Shown: piece by piece, positions 24,917 through 31,873 of the stretch
Numbering within the stretch: the stretch's first letter is position 1
Layout of the letters: each line of letters starts with the position of its first letter
Translations under genes and position numbers: made by a program
NCBI GenBank assembly: GCA_929200365.1
Contig: CAKMZM010000011.1
Span: 1 to 35,531 of the forward strand
Length of the DNA stretch: 35,531 bases
Reading direction: 5' to 3'
Source of the DNA: an uncultured Flavobacteriaceae bacterium
GTDB lineage: Bacteria > Bacteroidota > Bacteroidia > Flavobacteriales > Flavobacteriaceae
Notes under the pieces: generated by a model
What the model was told of the DNA's origin: nothing
Database searches by the model: none
The model's input: the letters and a program-made list of their open reading frames with translations, nothing else

Positions 24917-25407
24917 AAAAAGTAGTTGGGTTACAAATAGCTGTAGGAACAGTAGGACTAATATTAGTTGGTACTACCTATGTCACTTTACGAAATCGAA
25001 AACGTGATAAAGTTGCTAGTATCCTATTACTAAAGTTAGGTAAAATGCTGAATCCTATTAGCAAAGGTTTAATGGGTGAAGAAGCTCTGGATGCAAAATA
25101 TGTAGGACGGGTATTGAATAAAGTTAGTGGAAGTGTCATCGTTCTGAAGAAATCTACAACAACTCGATATGCAAATGAAATACATAAAGCATTTAAACCT
25201 TGGTATCGAGGAGGAGACTCCGAAGAAAGTGTATATGCAGTATTTAGAAATCTAAAGGATAAAGTACAGGTATCTCAAATAGCAAAAGCGTACTTGAGTA
25301 TGTATAGGGTATCACTAAGTGACCAATTAAAAGATCGATTTGACAAAGATGAAATCAAGACAGTTTTGAGCATCATTTCAAGATTACCGAAGTATAGAAA
25401 ATTATAA
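24913..25407 (+). CDS. Membrane-anchored protein with annexin-like helical domain (copy 1)
   Basis: 164 residues. An N-terminal membrane helix (about 5-24) is followed by RNRKRDK. The C-terminal 80 residues (RYANEIHKAF, GDSEESVYAVFRNLKDKVQV, AKAYLSMYRVSLSDQLKD, SRLPKYRKL) resemble the C-terminal domain of the next protein. The spacing of the acidic turn, the helix and the D-L-x-D-x-L phrase recalls an annexin-type four-helix repeat; that assignment is inference. By charge the domain faces the cytoplasm. It could contact membrane or coat. The pair probably arose by duplication. Confidence 0.8.
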   Translation: MKKVVGLQIAVGTVGLILVGTTYVTLRNRKRDKVASILLLKLGKMLNPISKGLMGEEALDAKYVGRVLNKVSGSVIVLKKSTTTRYANEIHKAFKPWYRGGDSEESVYAVFRNLKDKVQVSQIAKAYLSMYRVSLSDQLKDRFDKDEIKTVLSIISRLPKYRKL

Positions 25408-25418
25408 AAATTAAAGCA

Positions 25419-25940
25419 ATGAAAATGACAAAAACAATGTGGTGGACTATAGGAGGTGTTGGAATCGCTGGATTGGGTGTAGGAGCTTACTTTTTTATGA
25501 AACGTAGAAAAAAAGGGAAAGAAATTTCTTTTTCTACCATTAGTAATTCAGGGAAACCTGTAAAAGTAGTAAGAGGAGGTAGTGCCACTCCAGTAGTAGA
25601 GCCTAACTGGAAAAACCCTTTTGATATGAGTTATAACAAGGATGTAAAAAAATGGTTGGGAAGAAAGCGCATTAAGGAACTTTCATCAAGTACGGCTAGT
25701 AAATATGCTCTTCAATTAAAAAGAGCCAAAGGACGCTTTAACGATGATGAAGAAGCTGTAGAACGTGTGTTTAAAAGATTACAAGATAAAACGCAAGTAG
25801 CAAGTCTTTCAAAGGCATTTTACTTTAATCATAAAAAAGATATGTGGCAATATTTAAGAGGTTTTCTAAGTGACGGTGAAATGAAAAAATTGGTTCACGA
25901 ACCAGTACGAAGATTACCCAATTATAGATTACTGACATAA
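25419..25940 (+). CDS. Membrane-anchored protein with annexin-like helical domain (copy 2)
   Basis: 173 residues. The membrane helix at about 8-28 (WWTIGGVGIAGLGVGAYFF) is followed by KRRKKGKE. The C-terminal part (KYALQLKRAKGRF, DDEEAVERVFKRLQDKTQV, MWQYLRGFLSDGEMKKL, RRLPNYRLL) aligns with the previous gene product over about 80 residues. A linker of 35-40 residues rich in Gly, Ser and Val separates helix and domain. Diverged tandem paralogues of this kind often form hetero-oligomers, which is possible here. No catalytic residues seen. Confidence 0.8.
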   Translation: MKMTKTMWWTIGGVGIAGLGVGAYFFMKRRKKGKEISFSTISNSGKPVKVVRGGSATPVVEPNWKNPFDMSYNKDVKKWLGRKRIKELSSSTASKYALQLKRAKGRFNDDEEAVERVFKRLQDKTQVASLSKAFYFNHKKDMWQYLRGFLSDGEMKKLVHEPVRRLPNYRLLT

Positions 25941-25971
25941 CATATAAAATAAGGACTAAAAATAAAATTAT

Positions 25972-26415
25972 ATGGGAGCAGCAATTAAAAAATCAAAAGG
26001 AACTAAATCAAGCGAAGGAGATGGGAAAATTTGGATAGGTATCGGTTTTACTGCTTTGCTATTAGGAGGAGTTGGATACTACTGGTATTACAAGAAGAGA
26101 AAGAAAAAGGAAACAGAATTGTTTCTATCCTCTGGAGATACTACAAATGGAGTTGTGGATACAGCGGATACACCCGTAAAAGTGAAACGGTTTCGATGTG
26201 TAAGTAGTGCATATCCATTAGAGTATGGAACGTGTCATAGAGATGTGAAGGTGCTACAGTCTTATATCACTAAAATTCATAAGGATAACATTGGAATAGA
26301 TGGAATGTACGGGAATAAGACAAACAAGGCAGCAAAGAAGTATTTACAAAAAACATCATTTGCAAAACAAGATATTAATGGCATGCGAACAGCCTTAAAA
26401 ACGATTAAAAGATGA
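25972..26415 (+). CDS. Membrane-anchored peptidoglycan-binding-like protein (copy 1)
   Basis: 147 residues. A soluble 17-residue start is followed by a membrane helix (IWIGIGFTALLLGGVGYYW) and KKRKKKE. After a linker, residues about 70-145 (YPLEYGTCHRDVKVLQSY, IGIDGMYGNKTNKAAKKYL) carry the VxxLQ ... GxDGxYGxxTxxA pattern of PG_binding_1 domains. That domain type holds on to cell-wall peptides or glycan. The charge order predicts a cytoplasmic domain, odd for a host wall-binding protein but sensible for one carried by a particle. It overlaps the next gene by ATGA. Confidence 0.82.
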   Translation: MGAAIKKSKGTKSSEGDGKIWIGIGFTALLLGGVGYYWYYKKRKKKETELFLSSGDTTNGVVDTADTPVKVKRFRCVSSAYPLEYGTCHRDVKVLQSYITKIHKDNIGIDGMYGNKTNKAAKKYLQKTSFAKQDINGMRTALKTIKR

Positions 26416-26843
26416 TTAAAAACGATTGGATTATTGCAGGAGTTGGAATTAGTATTGGCATTATAGCCGTATACTTTGTGAAAAATAAAAAAAGAAAACC
26501 TAAGATGGTTTCGAATAGTATAGAACCTATTATAGATGCTACTATCCAAGAAATAAAACAAGAAGAACCTTGCTTAATAAAAAGAAAGGAAGTAGTAAAA
26601 GAAACTCCAGAAATTAAAACTAAAAAACCTTGGCTATTAACCAAAGGTAATACAGGAAAAGAAGTAGAACGATTACAAATATGGCTACTTAGACATCATG
26701 GGTGGAAAGGTACAATTACTAAAGTGTTTGATGAACAGACAGAACAGCTAGTCCAAAAGATTTTCAAAAAAGCTGGTATTGATAAAGAAACGTATGATAA
26801 ACATCAAATGGGAACACCAATTCACGAACTCATAAAAGCGTAA
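26412..26843 (+). CDS. Membrane-anchored peptidoglycan-binding-like protein (copy 2)
   Basis: 143 residues. The membrane helix at about 7-24 (WIIAGVGISIGIIAVYFV) is followed by KNKKRKPK. A charged linker leads to LLTKGNTGKEVERLQIWLLRH and VFDEQTEQLVQKIFKKAG, matching the first half of a PG_binding_1 domain and a weaker second half. It is similar in layout to the preceding gene product, so the two are probably diverged duplicates. No hydrolase motif is present; anchoring or targeting to the wall is inferred. Confidence 0.82.
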   Translation: MIKNDWIIAGVGISIGIIAVYFVKNKKRKPKMVSNSIEPIIDATIQEIKQEEPCLIKRKEVVKETPEIKTKKPWLLTKGNTGKEVERLQIWLLRHHGWKGTITKVFDEQTEQLVQKIFKKAGIDKETYDKHQMGTPIHELIKA

Positions 26844-26848
26844 TTGAA

Positions 26849-27091
26849 ATGGAAAGAAGAAAAAAAAGAAACTTAGGAAATATACTGGATGCATTGGTGG
26901 ATAAGGATGGGCTTAAAACAGAAGTTACTATTACCCTTACCAATCAAACCTTGTTAAAAATTATTATGGGATTGCTCTTATCTGGAGTGGCAATAATAGT
27001 AGTCGCTAATGTAGTCAAGAATGTATTACCAAATACACAGTTGACAGCTATCGAAAAAGAAATTATAAATATTAAACAAACCCTTAAATAG
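26849..27091 (+). CDS. Small membrane protein, 80 aa
   Basis: The N-terminus is basic (MERRKKRNLG). A middle soluble stretch (KTEVTITLTNQTLLK) leads into one membrane helix at about 41-60 (IIMGLLLSGVAIIVVANVV) and a short C-terminal helix. The N-terminus is predicted cytoplasmic. Tight spacing, 5 bases after the previous gene and 8 before the next, supports membership of the operon. Family not recognised. Confidence 0.74.
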   Translation: MERRKKRNLGNILDALVDKDGLKTEVTITLTNQTLLKIIMGLLLSGVAIIVVANVVKNVLPNTQLTAIEKEIINIKQTLK

Positions 27092-27099
27092 AAACAGTT

Positions 27100-27444
27100 A
27101 TGGAAATAGTTATGGAACAGTTTGCAAATTTTTTGAATACCCTTGATTGGGTGTATATCTTCTCCTTTATCCTAATTACTCAAGCAATAATGTACTATAG
27201 AGTACCTCAGTTTATTGGAAGGGGTACAGGGATTAAGATTAGAAATAGATACCAGGTATTAATCATAGGATTGATATACGGAATTATTGTGTTTTTTGTC
27301 AGAGGATATGATCTACCAAAGGTATTGAGCCTTTTTATATCGTTCCTTTTAGCAACAACATTTCACAAATTTTTATTGGAGAGTGTTTTTGAAAAGATAT
27401 TCCCTAAAAAGGTGATAGAAACCCCCAAAGATGATCTTTTATGA
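27100..27444 (+). CDS. Holin-like multi-pass membrane protein
   Basis: 114 residues with three or four membrane helices (about 16-34, 51-67, 77-94) and a charged C-terminal tail ending KDDLL. Size, helix number and charged tail match phage holins in general, and it sits just ahead of a nested spanin-like gene pair and two wall hydrolases. The start could instead be the ATG at 27112. No specific holin family was recognised, so the role is inferred mainly from position. The stop overlaps the next start as ATGA. Confidence 0.72.
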   Translation: MEIVMEQFANFLNTLDWVYIFSFILITQAIMYYRVPQFIGRGTGIKIRNRYQVLIIGLIYGIIVFFVRGYDLPKVLSLFISFLLATTFHKFLLESVFEKIFPKKVIETPKDDLL

Positions 27445-27800
27445 AATATTATAAATGGATACTACTCTTAGCAATGCTTACAGGGGTAGTCATTATCCCC
27501 TTCCTAGTTCTTCCTGAAGAAGAAAGTGTGATAGATCAAATTCAAAAAATAGAGATTGAAGAGTTGAAACGGGAAAACATTGTTTTGAAGGAAAATAATG
27601 ATCTATTGGATCAGGAAATAGTAGCAATGGAATTGATAACTGACAGTTTAATTGCGCTAGTAATTAAAGATCAGCAAGTAATAGATAAACTAATAGTTAG
27701 GAAAAATGAAAAAGTTAGTGCTATTGATGATTTTACTGATGATGAGCTTTATCGGTACTTCGCAAGATTTAGTACCAAAGGTACAACAGATAGGGAATGA
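27441..27800 (+). CDS. Inner-membrane coiled-coil protein, i-spanin-like
   Basis: 119 residues. A basic start (MKYYKW), one membrane helix (about 5-25), and then an acidic coiled coil (EEESVIDQIQKIEIEELKR, LKENNDLLDQEI). The charge order predicts N-in/C-out, opposite to most neighbours, putting the coiled coil in the periplasm. The following gene starts 95 bases before this one ends, in another frame. Nested overlap after a holin-like gene is the hallmark layout of Rz/Rz1 spanins, although sequence similarity to known Rz is not evident. Confidence in the gene is high; in the function, moderate. Confidence 0.8.
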   Translation: MKYYKWILLLAMLTGVVIIPFLVLPEEESVIDQIQKIEIEELKRENIVLKENNDLLDQEIVAMELITDSLIALVIKDQQVIDKLIVRKNEKVSAIDDFTDDELYRYFARFSTKGTTDRE

Positions 27801-28125
27801 AAAACACTATTGTTTCACCATTTTACAATCCCGTGAGATTGCCAAGTTATTGGAGCTGGGGAAATACAATGACTCCTTAGTTAGCAGTTTGTCATTGGCA
27901 AATCAAAGGTTTGAATTACTCATTCAAAAGAAGGATAGCATAATTTCCTTCCAATCTGATAAGCTGGAAAACTATTCAATGGTGCAACAGAACAATGATA
28001 AAACCATTTTTTTATTAGAAGAAAGGTTGGCACGACAGGAGAAAAAAGTAAAGAGGGGGAAGCTACATAAGATTCTTTTAGCGGTAAGTCTGGTAGCCTT
28101 GGGAACATTAGTAATCAGTAATTAA
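27706..28125 (+). CDS. Secreted coiled-coil protein overlapping the i-spanin-like gene
   Basis: 139 residues. An N-terminal signal peptide (MKKLVLLMILLMMSFIGTSQ) has a likely cleavage near GTSQ, with no lipobox Cys. The mature part has FTILQSREIAKLLELG, a coiled coil through about residue 115, and a C-terminal hydrophobic helix (LLAVSLVALGTLVI). It would be periplasmic with a C-terminal anchor. Its first 95 bases are shared out of frame with the upstream gene. It could act as the partner spanin, but the missing lipobox and extra tail helix are not typical of Rz1. Confidence 0.8.
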   Translation: MKKLVLLMILLMMSFIGTSQDLVPKVQQIGNEKHYCFTILQSREIAKLLELGKYNDSLVSSLSLANQRFELLIQKKDSIISFQSDKLENYSMVQQNNDKTIFLLEERLARQEKKVKRGKLHKILLAVSLVALGTLVISN

Positions 28126-28131
28126 AGAGAT

Positions 28132-28914
28132 ATGGAAATAGCAGGATACCAAAGCGATTTTACATTGGATAATGTAAGTGGAGATAGTAATTTACCACAA
28201 GAAAACAGTTTAGGGGGGTATGCAATAACTACAGGAGCAGATGACAATGTGTATGCGTTAAGTTTAGATCCATCATTGACAAAGCCCTATAAGGCGGGCT
28301 TGTCTGTAGAAGTGGTTTTTCATAATGCTAATACAGATAGTGCCACGCTAAACATAGACAATCAAGGCGCAATGCCATTGAAGAAATTTAATGGAATCTC
28401 ATTGACCTCTTTGACCGCAGAAGATTTAAAAACAAAACTAGTTTATAAGTTAGTGTTTGATGGTACTTGTTTTCAGGTGCTTACTGGCATTCCATTAGGT
28501 ACAGGTATTAGTCAAAATAGTCAGGTAACCTTTTCTATTCTGGATGAGAATATTAATTCTGAGGATGTTTTCTATGTAATTAATGGGAATAAGTACGCTG
28601 TAATTAATGGGAATCTTGTGATTCCTCGAAATATTCGATTACGTAAGGTTGGTGGTGCAGGACAACTTGGAGGTACAGCTAGTAGTGGTGCGGTTTTAAA
28701 AATGCCAACTCCTGCAGATATTGGAGGAGTGATTGCTTGGACAACTCAATCTTCGGAAGGAAACTTGTTTTTTTGTCAGTTGAGTGGGCTTGGTGTTTTA
28801 GTTATTACTGGTGAATTTACTTCGGATTTAGATGAAGTATCTATTCATTTTCCTTCCTATGTCGCTAAAACACCATTAGAATTTCCAGTACTTCCTGTAT
28901 TTAATACCCTATAA
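28132..28914 (+). CDS. Phage tail-fibre-like / receptor-binding protein
   Basis: 260 residues, no signal peptide or membrane segment. Residues about 30-118 follow a phrase common in phage fibres: YAITTGADDNVYALSLDPSL, PYKAGLSVEVVFHNANTDSA, TLNIDNQGAMPLKKF, DLKTKLVYKLVFDGTCFQVL. The second half is Gly- and Ser-rich (GGAGQLGGTASSGAVL) and beta-rich, ending FPVLPVFNTL, compatible with a tip domain. Host-surface attachment is inferred. It lies between the spanin-like pair and the glucosaminidase. This is one of the clearest virus-derived signatures in the cluster. Confidence 0.83.
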   Translation: MEIAGYQSDFTLDNVSGDSNLPQENSLGGYAITTGADDNVYALSLDPSLTKPYKAGLSVEVVFHNANTDSATLNIDNQGAMPLKKFNGISLTSLTAEDLKTKLVYKLVFDGTCFQVLTGIPLGTGISQNSQVTFSILDENINSEDVFYVINGNKYAVINGNLVIPRNIRLRKVGGAGQLGGTASSGAVLKMPTPADIGGVIAWTTQSSEGNLFFCQLSGLGVLVITGEFTSDLDEVSIHFPSYVAKTPLEFPVLPVFNTL

Positions 28915-28924
28915 GAAGCTTGAT

Positions 28925-29554
28925 ATGTCCATTAGAAAAGAACAGTATATAATGCATTATTACCCTTATGCAAAAAAGGCTTCTGAGAAATCAGGAGTAC
29001 CTGTTTTATTTGCATTAGCACAAAGTGCGTTGGAGTCTGGTTGGGGACAATCTGCAAAAGGGAATATGATGTTTGGTGTCAAAAAAGGATCTGGTAAAAA
29101 CTATGGAGGTTGGTCGGGAGAAACTCAGTTAATCACAACTACAGAATATTCGTCTACGGGGACTCGCCGTTTCCCTTTTATTTATCCAGGATACCCAATT
29201 CAAACCTCAAGTGGTAGATGGAAATATAGAATTAAAGATGTTTTTAGAGCATATCCAAGTCCTTTTTTCTCCTTTTTAGATTGGGCTGGATTGCTTTTTA
29301 AAAACAGGCGATACAGATATGCAATGCAGCATAAAAAAGATCCATATCGTTTTGCTGAAGAAGTAGCCAAAGCGGGATATGCTACAGATCCTAATTATGC
29401 CAATAAGATCAAAAAGATAATGAAGGAGATCGAGCAAGTGATCATTCTGAAGAAACTAAATAAAGACAAAAAAAGCATTATACTTCCAATAGTCATTATG
29501 GGGATTAGCGTCATTGCGATAATTATATCAGTAGTAAAAAGTAATACAAAATAG
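28925..29554 (+). CDS. GH73-type glucosaminidase with C-terminal membrane anchor
   Basis: 209 residues. ALAQSALESGWGQSAKGN (catalytic Glu37), MMFGVKK, FRAYPSPFFSFLDWAGLL and EVAKAGYATDPNYANKI are characteristic of GH73 beta-N-acetylglucosaminidases of the FlgJ/muramidase type. Basic residues (KKLNKDKKS) lead into a C-terminal membrane helix at about 185-204. That gives a tail-anchored enzyme with the catalytic domain on the cytoplasmic side. Known free GH73 enzymes are usually exported, so this topology is unusual and fits packaging into a membrane-bearing particle. Confidence 0.92.
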   Translation: MSIRKEQYIMHYYPYAKKASEKSGVPVLFALAQSALESGWGQSAKGNMMFGVKKGSGKNYGGWSGETQLITTTEYSSTGTRRFPFIYPGYPIQTSSGRWKYRIKDVFRAYPSPFFSFLDWAGLLFKNRRYRYAMQHKKDPYRFAEEVAKAGYATDPNYANKIKKIMKEIEQVIILKKLNKDKKSIILPIVIMGISVIAIIISVVKSNTK

Positions 29555-29593
29555 ATAGCTTGAGAATAAATTAAAGAAATACCAAGAGAAAAA

Positions 29594-29740
29594 ATGAAGA
29601 CAGATAAAGGGAATATAACTATGAATATACTTTTTGGAGCTTTTTTAGCAGTAAGTATCGTGTTAAAATGTGTTGCTATTCGTGACCATAATAAAAAGAT
29701 GAAAGAGAAGAAACAATGTAATTGTGGTGGTAAAGGATAG
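29594..29740 (+). CDS. Small cysteine-containing membrane protein, 48 aa
   Basis: The frame runs from ATG 29594 to TAG 29740. An alternative ATG at 29621 (MNILFGAF) directly precedes the membrane helix (ILFGAFLAVSIVLKCVAI). The tail is basic and ends QCNCGGKG, a CxC pattern that might bind metal. It begins 39 bases after the glucosaminidase and ends one base before the next start, so it fits the operon packing. Short length limits confidence; no family recognised. Confidence 0.62.
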   Translation: MKTDKGNITMNILFGAFLAVSIVLKCVAIRDHNKKMKEKKQCNCGGKG

Positions 29741-29741
29741 A

Positions 29742-30218
29742 ATGCACATATGGTTTGGTTTAGGAGCGGCTTCTATAGTAATTATAGGGGCTATTACTAT
29801 AGCTAGACTAAAATCAAAACAAAAGGTTGATCTTACCAAATTTGATAGTCCAGACATTCAAGAATCTGGCAAATGCATGGATAAGGAGTTTATCCAAATG
29901 CTTCAAAAATTGGCTAAAGTTACCAAGCTACCAATTTTCGATATGATTAATTCTGGTGCCCGGTCAGCGTACTGGAACAGTAAAGTAGGTGGAGTTTCAA
30001 ATTCATCTCATAAAATACCTAAATGCCAAGCTGCTGATATTAAAACTCCTACAAAATCTATTAGAAACAAGATCGTCATTGCAGCAAAATTAGTGGGCTT
30101 TAAACGTATTGGTGTGGGTAGAACATTTGTGCATCTGGATAATGACAGGTCAAAAAAACAATATGTAGCTTGGGGATACCCTTCAGGAACAAAGCCACCT
30201 ATAAATCCATTTGTGTAA
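29742..30218 (+). CDS. Membrane-anchored M15-like D,D-peptidase
   Basis: A GTG at 29724 is possible, but the ATG at 29742 (MHIWFGLGAA) follows the previous stop by one base and places the membrane helix (about 3-20) correctly, giving 158 residues. The catalytic part shows SSHKIPKCQAADI (His90, Asp99) and GRTFVHLDND (His131), the zinc ligands of Peptidase_M15-type enzymes. These cut D-Ala peptide bonds in peptidoglycan. RLKSKQK follows the helix, so the domain is predicted cytoplasmic, as for the other anchored wall enzymes. It is the last gene of the plus-strand cluster. Confidence 0.87.
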   Translation: MHIWFGLGAASIVIIGAITIARLKSKQKVDLTKFDSPDIQESGKCMDKEFIQMLQKLAKVTKLPIFDMINSGARSAYWNSKVGGVSNSSHKIPKCQAADIKTPTKSIRNKIVIAAKLVGFKRIGVGRTFVHLDNDRSKKQYVAWGYPSGTKPPINPFV

Positions 30219-30234
30219 AATAAAAATCGGAAGT

Positions 30235-30798
30235 TTACCAATTGTTTGTCTGATTGTACTCGATGACCCAATGTTTGGAATCAGGTTCAAAATTATGAAC
30301 AGTGATACTTGTTTCTACAGGTGTATTGCTATCCATATTTTCACCTTTTTTCACCATGTCTAAAATCACAATAGCTGCTTTCTCATATGCTATACTATTA
30401 AGGATTCCATTGGAAAAATTAATTTGAGCCATATAAAAACGATTGTTATCTGTTAATGAATCTGGTGTTGCAGCATAATAATATGCACTTAGAGAATTGT
30501 TCCTTTTTATTAAATGAATATCACAATATCCAGGGTTGTTTATAGCAGTTAGATTGATAATATGACCTCCAATATGTATACGGTCATTAAATAGAAAATT
30601 CCCATGCACATCTTTAATATGAATATAAGGGCTGGATACTTCTTTTAGGATACATTTTTTGACAATATTCATCAAGCTGTAAAGAATATGTAAATAGCGT
30701 TTATTAGGATTTTCAGGGACTTCATTACCTATTACGCATACCGCATTTGGTTGTGTTATCTCATTGACTATTTCCTGTATGTCGATGTTTTGTGACAT
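30235..30798 (-). CDS. Hypothetical soluble protein, 187 aa
   Basis: The start at MSQNIDIQEIVNEI is an ATG. No signal peptide or membrane segment is present. The composition is ordinary, with alternating strands and helices (IHIKDVHGNFLFNDRIHIGG, FYMAQINFSNGIL). No motif was recognised. It runs convergently with the particle-like cluster and ends 16 bases from it, with no clear terminator between them. It reads in the same direction as the lipoprotein array, so it may belong with that array, for example as an accessory or immunity protein, but nothing in the sequence proves that. Confidence 0.7.
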   Translation of the reverse strand: MSQNIDIQEIVNEITQPNAVCVIGNEVPENPNKRYLHILYSLMNIVKKCILKEVSSPYIHIKDVHGNFLFNDRIHIGGHIINLTAINNPGYCDIHLIKRNNSLSAYYYAATPDSLTDNNRFYMAQINFSNGILNSIAYEKAAIVILDMVKKGENMDSNTPVETSITVHNFEPDSKHWVIEYNQTNNW

Positions 30799-30838
30799 TA
30801 AATATTGCTTAGTCTTAAAATTCTTACCAATTTAGTAA

Positions 30839-30952
30839 TTAGAAATCATTTGATTTTTTAATTATTCGCATGTTTTCTATAAGAGTATGTTGTTCTTTAT
30901 CAATAGTACTATACCATAAAAAAATGCTTATTACTCCTAAAATAAATTTCAT
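30839..30952 (-). pseudogene. Truncated relic of the lipoprotein family (signal region only)
   Basis: A 37-codon frame begins MKFILGVISIFLWYSTIDKE, nearly the same as the first residues of the lipoprotein copy starting at 31874 (MKFILGVISFFLCCSTINKE). The Cys pair is replaced by Trp-Tyr, so no lipidation is possible, and the frame stops after NDF. Its ATG overlaps the stop of the preceding frame as ATGA, the same junction type used between intact copies. It is read as the leftover 5' end of a third tandem copy. Confidence 0.7.
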
Positions 30953-31156
30953 TTCCTGATGATTTCGAAAGTGTCACTTCCATGTGGCATACATATTTTT
31001 ATATTATACATTCTAATAGCACCATCTGGTTCTAACGTTCTTAAAACACCTTCTCCTCTGTTTTCATAGTCATTTCTTTCTAAGCTCAATATTTTTCCTC
31101 CTTGATAAAACTGTAAGTTATAGTTTTCAATAGGTATCATATTACCTTTAGCACGT

Positions 31157-31211
31157 TCTCGAATTTTTCTTGAATTTTTCTTGAATTTTTCTTGAATTTT
31201 TCTTGAATTTT
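31157..31211 (-). repeat. 11-bp tandem repeat, five units, frame-deciding
   Basis: Units of TCTTGAATTTT on the plus strand: four perfect and one with a single change (TCTCGAATTTT at 31157-31167). Unit length is not a multiple of three, so copy number sets the downstream frame: 4, 7 or 10 units in frame; the present 5 out of frame. Confidence 0.95.
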
Positions 31212-31296
31212 CACATCTGATTTATATGCAAATTTTATTGTTTCCTTTCTTCTTTTTTTAGTCAAATTCATCCACTTATCAGCATTTCCTTCATTC

Positions 31297-31773
31297 AAAA
31301 TTGTTCTTAACTCTTCGTAATAAGCAACCACTTGTTTTTTTACAGCTATAGAGTCTTCTTTTTTAAATACTTTACTGTTTTTCCAGCCTTCTAACTCGTA
31401 TGGTAAATCATTAATCTCTACTTCCCACTCCAATTCTATAACAGGTAGGGGTGTTGGCATTGGAGGTAAAGGGAGTTTCATAATTTCTTCATCATATTTT
31501 AACCCTCTACCATTAGGATTCTTGATTACCTTTACCAGTTCAAAATGCGATAGCTCATATCCATCGGGGTCGATAAGATTTCGCCCTTGTGTAGGTAATA
31601 ATCTAAGCTTAATCGTATGTTTGCCATTACCTAATAAATAGGGATTCATCTCTATAGCTGCTTGCGATCCTGGGTCATAATCTTTTTCTGCTGCGATATC
31701 ATTAATATACAACTCATACGATGTAAATGCAGAAACCGAGACTGCATAGGTAAATTGTTTGGCGATTGGTATT
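31297..31773 (-). repeat. 477-bp identical block, copy 1
   Basis: Matches 32232-32708 at a constant offset of 935 bases with no difference seen by eye; it encodes the shared core PIAKQFTYAVSVSAF to EELRTILNEGN. Identity ends sharply on both sides. Confidence 0.92.
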
Positions 31774-31873
31774 TCTTGTATAGCACACACACCATTTTTT
31801 ACTACAGTATGTTGTTCTTTATTGATAGTACTGCAGCACAAAAAAAAACTTATTACTCCTAAAATAAATTTCA

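Noticed and set aside
16943-30218. Tailed prophage or contractile injection system
   Set aside because: No tail sheath, tube, baseplate, portal or terminase-like protein is recognisable; only the fibre-like protein hints at tails.
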